Below, one piece after another: positions 35,941 to 43,706 of a stretch of DNA of 64,000 nt (positions are counted from its first letter, which is position 1; every line of letters starts with the position of its first letter). A program made the position numbers and the translations under genes. The DNA comes from 20CM-2-65-7 sp963830455. GTDB taxonomy: Bacteria > Gemmatimonadota > Gemmatimonadetes > Gemmatimonadales > GWC2-71-9. The notes below the pieces were generated by a model. The model was not told the origin of the DNA. It searched no databases and was given only the letters and a program-made list of their open reading frames with translations. The stretch covers positions 806,001 to 870,000 of the forward strand of contig CAWHMT010000002.1 in NCBI GenBank assembly GCA_963830455.1. The letters are read 5' to 3'.

Positions 35941-36326
35941 GCCGCCAGAACATCTCGAGTGGCGCTCCGTGGGAGCCGGTCGTCGGTTACTCCCGCGCGG
36001 TGCGCGTCGGCCGGGTCATCCATGTCTCGGGAACGACCGCGACAGATGCCTCGGGGAAAATTGTCGGACCGGGCGATCCGTACGCGCAGGCGGTCCAGGC
36101 CTTGGAGAACATCGGCCGCGCGCTCGAACAGGCGGGGGCCCAGCTGGCCGATGTGGTACGCACGCGGATGTACGTGACCAACATCGGGCACTGGGAAGCC
36201 GTCGGGCGCGCGCACGGCGAGGTGTTCGGCGACATCCGCCCGGCCGCGACCCTCGTCGCGGTGAGCGGATTGGTCGATCCCAGCATGCTGGTCGAAATCG
36301 AGGCTGAAGCGATTCTTCCCGAATGA
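35937..36326 (+). CDS. RidA family enamine/imine deaminase
   Basis: A 129-residue YjgF/YER057c/UK114 protein. RidA hydrolyses reactive 2-aminoacrylate-type imines. The conserved Arg is in VRTRMYVTN and the FGDIRPAATLVAV segment is typical. ATGA overlaps both the upstream and the downstream gene. The N-terminus starts MSRQNISSGAPWE, which decides the ATG at 35937. Confidence 0.9.
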   Translation: MSRQNISSGAPWEPVVGYSRAVRVGRVIHVSGTTATDASGKIVGPGDPYAQAVQALENIGRALEQAGAQLADVVRTRMYVTNIGHWEAVGRAHGEVFGDIRPAATLVAVSGLVDPSMLVEIEAEAILPE

Positions 36327-37225
36327 AAATCGTTGTGAGCGGGTCGACGGGCCTGATCGGCTCGCCGCTCGTGGCAGCGCTCACGGGACGCGGTCACGAG
36401 GTCGTGCGACTGATGCGCCGTCTCACGGCCGCCGCCGAGCCTGCGCTGCAGTGGGATCCCGAGCGCGGCACGATCGATCGGGCCGGTCTCGAGCGGGCGC
36501 GCGCCGATGCGGTGATTCATCTGGCGGGGGAGAATGTCTTCGGGCGCTGGACCGAGGCGAAGAAACAGCGGATTCGTGACAGCCGGGTCCAGGGCACTCG
36601 ACTCTTAAGCGAAACGCTTGCAGCGCTCGAACGGCGGCCGGCGACGCTGCTGGCCGCTTCCGCGATCGGTTACTACGGTGACCGCGGGGATGAAGCGCTG
36701 ACCGAACAGAGCGGATCTGGCGATGACTTCCTGGCGGAGGTCGGGCGCGCCTGGGAAGCGGCGACCGCGCCTGCGGGCCGCGCCGGCATTCGCGTGGTCA
36801 ACATGCGGTTCGGCATCGTCCTGACGACGAAGGGCGGCGCACTCGGCAAGATGCTGCCGCCGTTTCGTCTGGGACTCGGCGGGCCGATCGGTAGCGGCAG
36901 CCAGTACGTGAGCTGGATCGAGCGCAGCGATCTCATCAGTGCCATTCTGCACCTGCTGACCAGGACCGATCTGAGCGGGCCGGTGAATCTGACCGCGCCC
37001 ACACCCGTTACGAATCGGGAGTTCGCCACGACGCTGGGCAGGGTGCTCGGCCGCCCCGCCGTCGTGCCGGTCCCAGCCTTCGCCTTGCGAATGGTCTTTG
37101 GAACGGAGGGCGCGGCGATGCTGCAGAGCGGGCAGCGCGTCTTACCCGCGCGCTTGCTCGCGTCAGGGTTTCGTTTCCAGGACAGCGCGCTCGAGCCCGT
37201 GCTGCGCCAGCTGCTGACCTCCTAG
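36323..37225 (+). CDS. TIGR01777-type epimerase (SulA/YfcH family)
   Basis: A 300-residue NAD(P)-dependent epimerase-like protein with the Rossmann motif GSTGLIGSPL (7-16), an active-site-like SAIGYYG (about 112-118) and the C-terminal DUF1731 region. Related proteins are linked to cell-division inhibition in cyanobacteria (SulA), but the reaction is unknown. It is the last gene of the overlapping run that starts with GntR. Confidence 0.88.
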   Translation: MKIVVSGSTGLIGSPLVAALTGRGHEVVRLMRRLTAAAEPALQWDPERGTIDRAGLERARADAVIHLAGENVFGRWTEAKKQRIRDSRVQGTRLLSETLAALERRPATLLAASAIGYYGDRGDEALTEQSGSGDDFLAEVGRAWEAATAPAGRAGIRVVNMRFGIVLTTKGGALGKMLPPFRLGLGGPIGSGSQYVSWIERSDLISAILHLLTRTDLSGPVNLTAPTPVTNREFATTLGRVLGRPAVVPVPAFALRMVFGTEGAAMLQSGQRVLPARLLASGFRFQDSALEPVLRQLLTS

Positions 37226-37229
37226 ACTC

Positions 37230-38120
37230 TCACAGCCGCTGCGCGAGCGTGGCGAGCGTCGCCGCGTCCGTTCCCCCCGTGAGTACGAATGCGACGACGC
37301 CGCTCCGGTCCAGCACATACACGACCGTGGCGTGTGTGACCTCACCGGTGCGCTCGTTGCGCGCGCGCCCAACCTGCCAGGCGTCGAGCGTCTGCTCGAC
37401 GTTGGGGATGCCGCCGCTCGCCACGTAGGCATCCTTGGGTAGGTGCCATTGCGCGGCGATCGCCGCGAGGCGCGCGGGAGGATCGCGCCAGGGGTCGAGC
37501 GTAACGACGACGACCACGGGCGCGAGGTCCGGCAGTTGAGCCTGCGCGCGCAGCAGGTCCGCGACCGTCAATGGGCACACGGTCTCGCAGTGGGCGAACG
37601 CGAACGTGACGAACACCGGCCGACCGCGGAATCGTGCGAGCGTGATGTCCGCGCCGTACTGATCGACGAGTGCGAGGGAGGGCGCCGTGCGATGCAGCCG
37701 GGGCACGTCCATGGCCTGCGGGCGCGCCGGGGTCGCCATCACGTCAGCGGCACTCGCGGCGCGCCCCACGCGGATGCCCGCAGCGCCAAGTCCGAGCACC
37801 GTGAGGACCAGGGCGGCTCCCAGCGTCATCCGTCCTGCCGGCAACAGGGTCAACGCGCGCAGACCCCTGAAAACCGTGTCGCCCGAAATCAGCCACAAGG
37901 TGGCCAGCATGTAGACCGGCTGGCCGATCAGCACCATCCAGCCGGCCGTCGTCGGCAGGCCGTTGTGGATGGATCCGAAACAGACTGCGCGCGTGCGAGT
38001 GATCCAATCCGGTGCGTCGCCGGGTAGCGGCCAGAGCGCCAGCGCCCACCATACCGCGGTGATCGCGCCGATCGCGGCGAGCGCCGCCAGTGCTCCCGCC
38101 TCACGCCGTGTGGGCTTCAT
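37230..38120 (-). CDS. Sco-type copper chaperone with N-terminal membrane domain
   Basis: A 296-residue protein with about three N-terminal membrane helices (residues 10-135) and a periplasmic thioredoxin-like SCO domain. The copper motif is CETVCP and the distal His is in GEVTHATVVYV. SCO proteins deliver copper to the CuA centre of oxidase subunit II. The ATG overlaps the end of the subunit I gene (ATGA), so it belongs to the oxidase operon. The extra membrane helices are unusual, since most SCO proteins have one. Confidence 0.88.
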   Translation of the reverse strand: MKPTRREAGALAALAAIGAITAVWWALALWPLPGDAPDWITRTRAVCFGSIHNGLPTTAGWMVLIGQPVYMLATLWLISGDTVFRGLRALTLLPAGRMTLGAALVLTVLGLGAAGIRVGRAASAADVMATPARPQAMDVPRLHRTAPSLALVDQYGADITLARFRGRPVFVTFAFAHCETVCPLTVADLLRAQAQLPDLAPVVVVVTLDPWRDPPARLAAIAAQWHLPKDAYVASGGIPNVEQTLDAWQVGRARNERTGEVTHATVVYVLDRSGVVAFVLTGGTDAATLATLAQRL

Positions 38121-39856
38121 CCCACTCTCCACACCACCGACAGCAGCTTCCAGTTCACGAAGTAGTAGGCGATGAACGCGATCAGGAACACGGACACGAG
38201 TACGAGCGTGCCGCGCGACAGGCCGCGCTGCTCCGTCTCACCGGCCGGCAGCGGCGCGGGCGGCCGCATGATTCCCGCGGGCACGCCGGTCCGCAGGGCG
38301 CGGATCTCGGCCCCGGAGAGTGCCGCGATCGACTTGCCGAAGAACACCGACCACACCGTGACGATCAAGTAGATGGCGCCCCCGGCCGCCGCGAGCAGAC
38401 CGCCGATGGCCATGATGCCGATGACGAGGGCCGCGGCGGGGTTGTACTGCACGTCGAAGGGCGCCTGCGAGAACGTGATGTCCCAGTGCCGCCGCGGCAC
38501 GCCAAAGGTGCCCGCGAACGTCATCGCGATCGAGAAAACCGTCATGCCGATCGCGAACAGGTAGGGCTGAATCTTGGCGAGCGGCCAGAAGGCGACCTGT
38601 TTGCGGAAGATCAGCGGGATCACGTAGTAGGTGATTCCCATGAACGCAAGCGCCGTGCCGCCGACCACCGTCGCGTGGAAATGGCCGGGCACGCGCAGCG
38701 TGTTGTGGGCGATGATGTTGATCTGCTCGGTCCCGAACGTCACACCCGTGATGCCGCCGAGAAAGCCGAAGATGATGACGGAAAAGACGAGCGAGCTGAA
38801 CCCGGGATCGCCCCAGGGGGCCTTGCGCAGCCATTCGAACAGCCCTTTGCTCAAACCGCGCAGGCGCTGCCCGGCTTCCATGCCGGCGGGCACGGTGAAG
38901 CCGTGCACCATGCTGGCCAGGACGGCGAGATACATGGCGTAGCTGGTGTTCCACACCTTCCAGGCCGGCGAGAGTCCGGGGTCGACGAGCAGATGGTGGG
39001 CCGCGGCCATCGAGATGAAGAGCACGTACAGGACGAATGCGGTGCGGCTGATCTTCTCGTTGAGGACGACCGCGCCGATCGTCAGCGCGCCCAGCAGATA
39101 CCAGATCGACACCATGGCAGCGACGTTGATCTGCTGGGAGGCGTGGCCTAGTCCCCACCAGATCATACGGTAGATCTCGGGGTCGACCCGCATGAGGCCA
39201 AGCGACCACAGGAACGTCGGGATGTAAATCGCGGCGCCGTGTCCCAGGGTGATCACGGCGATGATCGCTGCGGTCGCTGCGCCGAACGTGACGAGGGGTA
39301 CCGAGCCTTGGTACGTGGACTCGCGCCGCGCGACGACCAGCGTGCCGAAGAAGATGCCGGTGACGATCAGCGCGCCGACGGCGAAGAGAATCACGCCGAG
39401 GTAGTAGAGCGGATGCGCGCGCAGCGGCACGTACGAGGTGAACAGCACGTCCGCCTTGCCGGTCCACATCATGAGTTCGACGAGCAGGGCGCCGGCCACC
39501 ATGAGCCAGAAGGACGTCCAGGCGAGCCGCGGCGTCGCCACGCGGCTGTTCAAGAGCACCGCGCTGGCGAAGTAGAGCACCGCCATCTCGAAGAAGATGA
39601 TGAAGAAGATGAGCATGCTCATGCCGTGCACGGTCAGAATCCGGTAGAACCATTCCGCCGACAACAGGTGCACAACCTGCCAGCGTGTCAGCAGCACGAG
39701 CACCGCGGCGATCCCGCCGATCAGGAGCGAGACCGTGGCGGCGACCGCGTTCACCTTGATGAGCGCCTCGGCTTGGGCGTTCACCTTGAGCCCCGTCGTG
39801 GGGCACACGCGGTACGCCGCGGACCCCGCTCCGCCAGCCATGGTTGCGGCCGTCAT
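38117..39856 (-). CDS. Heme-copper oxidase/NO reductase catalytic subunit I without active-site Tyr
   Basis: A 579-residue membrane protein with about 14 helices. All six metal-ligand histidines are visible: low-spin heme in TVHGMSM and PGHFH; CuB in WGLGHASQQ and AAAHHLL; high-spin heme in the same GHFH. Oxygen-reducing types carry a tyrosine four residues after the first CuB His, or six residues before HH in the cbb3 family; here these read Gln and Ile. That points to nitric oxide reduction by a CuA-containing NOR (eNOR-like) rather than O2 reduction; this is inference. ATGA overlaps with subunit II and Sco. Confidence 0.85.
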   Translation of the reverse strand: MTAATMAGGAGSAAYRVCPTTGLKVNAQAEALIKVNAVAATVSLLIGGIAAVLVLLTRWQVVHLLSAEWFYRILTVHGMSMLIFFIIFFEMAVLYFASAVLLNSRVATPRLAWTSFWLMVAGALLVELMMWTGKADVLFTSYVPLRAHPLYYLGVILFAVGALIVTGIFFGTLVVARRESTYQGSVPLVTFGAATAAIIAVITLGHGAAIYIPTFLWSLGLMRVDPEIYRMIWWGLGHASQQINVAAMVSIWYLLGALTIGAVVLNEKISRTAFVLYVLFISMAAAHHLLVDPGLSPAWKVWNTSYAMYLAVLASMVHGFTVPAGMEAGQRLRGLSKGLFEWLRKAPWGDPGFSSLVFSVIIFGFLGGITGVTFGTEQINIIAHNTLRVPGHFHATVVGGTALAFMGITYYVIPLIFRKQVAFWPLAKIQPYLFAIGMTVFSIAMTFAGTFGVPRRHWDITFSQAPFDVQYNPAAALVIGIMAIGGLLAAAGGAIYLIVTVWSVFFGKSIAALSGAEIRALRTGVPAGIMRPPAPLPAGETEQRGLSRGTLVLVSVFLIAFIAYYFVNWKLLSVVWRVG

Positions 39857-40431
39857 CGCCCACCTCCGGTCGAGGGTTGTGGTGCGGCGGCCACGCTGTC
39901 GTCGACAACGATGATGCGCCCCACCATGGCGTGGTGCTGGATGCCGCAGAATTCGTTGCACACGATGCGGAAGTCGCCGGCCTGTGTGGGCACGATGCGC
40001 AGGCCGTAGTCGTAGCCCGGCACCACCTGGAAGTTGAGATTCACCGGGGTCAGGCTGAACCCGTGGTTCACGTCGAGCGAGGAGAGGTGGAGCGTGTACT
40101 GGACGCCCTTATGGAGCTTCAGGACGGGCTGCCATGACCACATGCGGCCGAGCAGGTAGACGTCGCTTCCCGGGGGCGGCTCGACAACCGGGATCCCGCC
40201 ATCCTCCCCGGTCTTGTAGGTGCGGATGAACTCTGCGGTGCGGCGCGCGTAGTCGTTCGGATCGACGCGGTACCGAATACCGGATGGGTTCTGCGCGCCC
40301 TTCAGATGCCACAGCGGCATCATGGCGAACAGGACCATGCACCATCCGAACGCGATCAGGACCCACACCTTCTCGGCCTTGTGCGCGGGCTTCCACCAGA
40401 TGCCGCGCGGCGATTCCATTCCGGTGTGCAT
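39853..40431 (-). CDS. CuA-containing subunit II
   Basis: A 192-residue subunit with one N-terminal membrane helix (about 22-42) and a periplasmic cupredoxin domain. The CuA site is complete: first His in LDVNHGF, then CNEFCGIQHHAM (two Cys, His, Met). It accepts electrons from a soluble cytochrome or copper protein and passes them to subunit I. ATG at 40431 has GAGGATCG upstream. The gene sits between the small membrane protein and subunit I. Confidence 0.92.
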   Translation of the reverse strand: MHTGMESPRGIWWKPAHKAEKVWVLIAFGWCMVLFAMMPLWHLKGAQNPSGIRYRVDPNDYARRTAEFIRTYKTGEDGGIPVVEPPPGSDVYLLGRMWSWQPVLKLHKGVQYTLHLSSLDVNHGFSLTPVNLNFQVVPGYDYGLRIVPTQAGDFRIVCNEFCGIQHHAMVGRIIVVDDSVAAAPQPSTGGGR

Positions 40432-40445
40432 ACGATCCTCGCGGG

Positions 40446-40607
40446 TCAGGGCAGGGGGGCGCGGGGGAGCGTCAGGATCTCCCACAGGCCCCATGCCGTG
40501 TAGAACAGCAACATGACGCCGATTCCAGCGATGAGGAGCAGGAACGGGCTGTCGTACAATCGCTGCAGCAAGGGCACCGGTTCGTCAGGCCGTGATGGCT
40601 GTGTCAT
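40446..40607 (-). CDS. Small single-helix membrane protein of the oxidase operon
   Basis: A 53-residue protein beginning MTQPSRPDEP, with one membrane helix (about residues 20-42, LLLIAGIGVMLLFYTAWGLW). GGAGGTG precedes the ATG at 40607 and the stop is 14 bases before subunit II. Position and topology match the small accessory subunits of ba3-type and related heme-copper enzymes. It is easily missed because of its size. Confidence 0.72.
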   Translation of the reverse strand: MTQPSRPDEPVPLLQRLYDSPFLLLIAGIGVMLLFYTAWGLWEILTLPRAPLP

Positions 40608-40632
40608 GCCGCACCTCCGAGTCGCGTGATAG

Positions 40633-41049
40633 TCACACCGGAAGCGCCGCGCCGCGTTCCAGCAGATCGGCGACGGTCGTGTTCCGGAAGAACTCCGCTA
40701 CCGTATCCCCGACTTCCTTCCAGCGGGTGTGGGCGGCGCAGGCAGTGCGATCGCTGCACTGCGGCCTGCCCAACAAACAGCGGCGCCGCTCTTCCACCCG
40801 GTCGAACGGCTGGATGATGGTGCTCAACGCCAGGCGTTCCGGCAAGACGGCAAGCCGGAACCCGCCGGCCTTGCCGCGCAGCGACGCGAGCACGCCGTGG
40901 CGCGTCAGCTGATGCAGTATCTTGGAGAGATAGTTGTGCGGAATGTCGAGCGCGACGGCCATCTCGCGGACCCGAAGGCGTTGGTTGTCGCCGTGCTGGG
41001 CCAGATGCAGCACCGCCCGTAGCGCGTATTCCGCCGTCTGTGCGAGCAT
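40633..41049 (-). CDS. Rrf2 family Fe-S regulator (NsrR/IscR type)
   Basis: A 138-residue winged-helix regulator of the Rrf2 family. The putative cluster ligands are Cys91, Cys98, Cys104 and His107 (spacing almost as in IscR; NsrR uses three similar cysteines). Such proteins sense nitric oxide, iron-sulfur status or redox state. It lies just upstream of the oxidase operon on the same strand and divergent from the cytochrome b fusion, so it probably controls both. NO sensing would fit an NO reductase. Confidence 0.88.
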   Translation of the reverse strand: MLAQTAEYALRAVLHLAQHGDNQRLRVREMAVALDIPHNYLSKILHQLTRHGVLASLRGKAGGFRLAVLPERLALSTIIQPFDRVEERRRCLLGRPQCSDRTACAAHTRWKEVGDTVAEFFRNTTVADLLERGAALPV

Positions 41050-41052
41050 ATC

Positions 41053-41078
41053 TTGTTATTATCATGTTAATATGACAA
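41053..41078. promoter_or_regulatory. AT-rich imperfect dyad, likely Rrf2 operator
   Basis: In the 47-base spacer between the Rrf2 gene and the divergent cytochrome b gene, arms TTGTTATTATCAT and GTTAATATGACAA form an imperfect inverted repeat with outer TTGT/ACAA and inner AT blocks. The AT-richness stands out against the GC-rich surroundings. Rrf2 proteins bind such AT-rich dyads, so it is a good candidate operator for both directions. Confidence 0.55.
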
Positions 41079-41096
41079 TATGATGCCCGCAAGCTC

Positions 41097-42671
41097 ATGC
41101 GACGACTGACCACTGCCGTGCAGCGTGCCGCCTGGCGCGCGCTGACGCGCGCCGATGCAGCGCTCAACCGCCTCTACGGCTGGCGCTACAATCCGCTCTA
41201 CCACAGCGGCGCCCTGGTCGTCGCGCTCTTCGCCGTACTGCTCGTGACCGGCATCTATCTGCTGTTCGTCTACCGGCTCGGCGCTCCCTATCAATCGGTC
41301 GCGGCGCTCACCGCGCAGCCGTGGCTGGGCCGCTGGATTCGCGGCCTCCACCGCTACGCATCGGATGCCGCGGTCATCGCCGTCGCGGTGCACGGCCTTC
41401 GAATGTTCACGCAGGGACGTTCCTGGGGACCGCGTACCCTCGCGTGGATCACCGGGCTGATTCTCTGCTTCGTCACGCTGATTTGCGGGTGGACCGGGTT
41501 GGTCATGGTTTGGGACGGCCCCGCGCAGGTGCTCGCGCAAGAGGGTGCGCGCTTGTTCGACGTCCTCCCGGTATTCGCCGAGCCGATCAGTCGCGCGTTC
41601 GTGGGCGAGCGGCCGATTCCCAGCGCGTTCTTCTTCCTGAATCTGTTCGTGCACATCGCGCTCCCCATCGGGCTCGGCCTGCTCGTGTGGCTGCACGTGT
41701 CGCGGGTCGCAAGGCCCGGGCTGTTGCCGCCGCGGGGGCTGCTGTGGGGAACGATCGTTCTACTCACGCTGCTGGGCGTGGTTTGGCCTGCCCCCCTGGG
41801 CCCGCCGGCGAATCTGTTCCGCGTGCCGGGGCAGGCGCCGTACGACGCGTTCTACGCGTTTTGGCTGCCGCTGAGCCGGGCATTGCCGGCAGGGGTAGTG
41901 TGGGCACTGTTCGTCGCGGGCTCCGTTCTGCTCCTGCTCGTGCCGTGGCTCGTGCGCCCCGCGCCCGTTCATCGGCCGGCGCCGTCATCCGTCAATGAGG
42001 CCCTCTGTACGGGCTGCGAGCAGTGCTATCTCGACTGCCCCTACGAAGCGATCGCCATGATCGCGCGACCGGGAGGCGCGTCCGAAGAACGGTCCGCGCT
42101 GATCGCGCACGTTGATCCGGCGCTGTGCGTGAGTTGCGGCATCTGCTCGGGGTCGTGCGCACCGATGGGTGTGGGCCCTCCCGGTCGCACCGGCCGAGAT
42201 CAGCTCTCCGCCGTGCGCGCGTTCGTCGCCGCCACGCATCCCGGCCCCCGCGATGTGGTGGTCATCGCCTGCGACCGCGGCGCGGGCGGAGTCGCCGGCG
42301 GACTCGCCGTCCCTGGTGTCCACGTCTGGCCGGTGACATGCGCCGGCAACCTCCACACCTCGGTGGTCGAATTCGTGATTCGCGGCGGCGCCGGCGGTGT
42401 GGTCGTCGCAAGCTGCCCACCACGCGACTGCTGGAATCGCGAAGGCCCGAAGTGGCTCGAGCAGCGCCTGTACCATGAGCGGGAGGCTGAGCTGCAGGAG
42501 CGGGTGGACCGCCGGCGGGTGCTGTTGGTCCATGCGGGACTGTACGAGCGCGAGCTCGTGGTGAACGCGCTCGAGCAATTGCAGGCGACCATCGCCGCGC
42601 TCGAGCGGACAAAAGGAGAAGCCGAGTTCGACGTGGTCCGGGAATGTGAGATGGACACGGTGGTGCCATGA
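41097..42671 (+). CDS. Fusion of cytochrome b, two [4Fe-4S] clusters and MvhD-like domain
   Basis: A 524-residue protein of three parts. Residues 1-310: cytochrome b (PetB-like) with two heme pairs, His85/His99 and His186/His200, each 14 apart. Residues about 320-375: two ferredoxin motifs, CTGCEQCYLDCP and CVSCGICSGSC. Residues about 395-505: an MvhD/FlpD-like domain with Cys in IACDRG, VTCAG and ASCPPRDC, likely binding [2Fe-2S]. It should carry electrons between the quinone pool and a cytoplasmic carrier through hemes and clusters. Divergent from the Rrf2 gene; ATGA overlap with the next gene. Confidence 0.88.
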   Translation: MRRLTTAVQRAAWRALTRADAALNRLYGWRYNPLYHSGALVVALFAVLLVTGIYLLFVYRLGAPYQSVAALTAQPWLGRWIRGLHRYASDAAVIAVAVHGLRMFTQGRSWGPRTLAWITGLILCFVTLICGWTGLVMVWDGPAQVLAQEGARLFDVLPVFAEPISRAFVGERPIPSAFFFLNLFVHIALPIGLGLLVWLHVSRVARPGLLPPRGLLWGTIVLLTLLGVVWPAPLGPPANLFRVPGQAPYDAFYAFWLPLSRALPAGVVWALFVAGSVLLLLVPWLVRPAPVHRPAPSSVNEALCTGCEQCYLDCPYEAIAMIARPGGASEERSALIAHVDPALCVSCGICSGSCAPMGVGPPGRTGRDQLSAVRAFVAATHPGPRDVVVIACDRGAGGVAGGLAVPGVHVWPVTCAGNLHTSVVEFVIRGGAGGVVVASCPPRDCWNREGPKWLEQRLYHEREAELQERVDRRRVLLVHAGLYERELVVNALEQLQATIAALERTKGEAEFDVVRECEMDTVVP

Positions 42672-43237
42672 ACCCGACGATCCGGCGCACGAGCGGCGGG
42701 GCACTCGCCCTCGTCACCATCGCGGCACTGGGGCTGCTGTCCGGCGTCCCGTATACGCCGGACACTGCGGAGCACGCCGTCGTCCGACTGGCGTGGCGGG
42801 CGCGCGGCGCGCGCGTGCACCGCTGCCGCCGACCCACCGCAGAGGAACTGGCGAAGCTGCCGCCGCATATGCGCCCGGAGGAGATCTGCGAGCGCGGCAT
42901 CACGCCCTACCGTTTGCGGGTCGCGCTGGACGACGCATCCGCTGTGGACGAGCTCGTCCGGGCCGGTGGTGCACGGGGCGACCGCCCGTTGTTCGTGTTT
43001 CACGACTTGACGGTGTCGCCGGGGGCGCACCGGCTGATGATCACATTCGTGCGGGCAGACGCGGGGCGCGAGCACGGGGACGCGGACGACACCGAGTCGC
43101 ACGACTCGCGTGAAACACCGCGCCGGCTCGAGTTCGCGGGCACGGTCGTGCTGGCGCCGCGCGACATCGCACTCGTCACCTACGATTATGAGCGTCAGCG
43201 TCTGGTGTTGCTTGCCGCGTCGGACAGCGGCCCGTAG
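42668..43237 (+). CDS. Membrane-anchored protein of unknown function
   Basis: A 189-residue protein with an N-terminal signal/anchor (GGALALVTIAALGLLSGV) and a periplasmic domain containing two cysteines (VHRCRRP, EEICERG) and a beta-rich C-terminus. It overlaps the cytochrome b fusion gene by ATGA, so it is probably an accessory or assembly factor for it. No family recognised. Confidence 0.65.
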   Translation: MNPTIRRTSGGALALVTIAALGLLSGVPYTPDTAEHAVVRLAWRARGARVHRCRRPTAEELAKLPPHMRPEEICERGITPYRLRVALDDASAVDELVRAGGARGDRPLFVFHDLTVSPGAHRLMITFVRADAGREHGDADDTESHDSRETPRRLEFAGTVVLAPRDIALVTYDYERQRLVLLAASDSGP

Positions 43238-43245
43238 TATCGGGC

Positions 43246-43701
43246 ATGACGCTGCCTGACATTTACGGCGACGAGCCCGAACCGGAGCCTCGAGAACCAG
43301 AGGTATCCAAGCGCTCACGCGGCGTGGCGCTCGGCCTCTGCTTTTTCGGTGGGATCTTTGGCTTGCATCGCTTCTATCTCGAAAAGCCGAAGACCGCCGT
43401 CGCCATGCTGCTGACGTTCGGCGGATTGGGGATTTGGTACCTGTACGATCTCGTCCTCATCGGCGCGGGCGAAATGCGTGATGCCGAGGACCTGCCGGTG
43501 CGGAACTGGGCCGTCGAGCCATCGCCCTTCATGCGCCAGCTGAGCGGCCGTGCCGAGCGGCGCGTGACCGAGCTCGAGGAACAGATGGACGGGTTGCGGC
43601 AGCAATTCAACGACCTTGCCGAGCGGGTGGATTTCGCCGAGCGCATGCTGGCCCAGCACCGCGAGCCAACGACGCCTCCCAGACTCCCGCGCGGGTCCTG
43701 A
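43246..43701 (+). CDS. TM2 domain protein with C-terminal coiled coil
   Basis: A 151-residue protein. The TM2 domain (residues about 22-75) has two membrane helices with the typical GGIFGLHRFYL turn and DLVLIG end. The C-terminal third is a heptad-rich helix (RAERRVTELEEQMDGL). It is eight bases after the previous stop and six bases before pntAA, so it may be co-transcribed with either. Function unknown. Confidence 0.85.
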   Translation: MTLPDIYGDEPEPEPREPEVSKRSRGVALGLCFFGGIFGLHRFYLEKPKTAVAMLLTFGGLGIWYLYDLVLIGAGEMRDAEDLPVRNWAVEPSPFMRQLSGRAERRVTELEEQMDGLRQQFNDLAERVDFAERMLAQHREPTTPPRLPRGS

Positions 43702-43706
43702 CCTCC

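Noticed and set aside
38117..40431. Ordinary aa3 or cbb3 cytochrome c oxidase
   Set aside because: The tyrosine of both families is missing, and CuA excludes cbb3; I keep oxidase as the fallback but not the preferred call.
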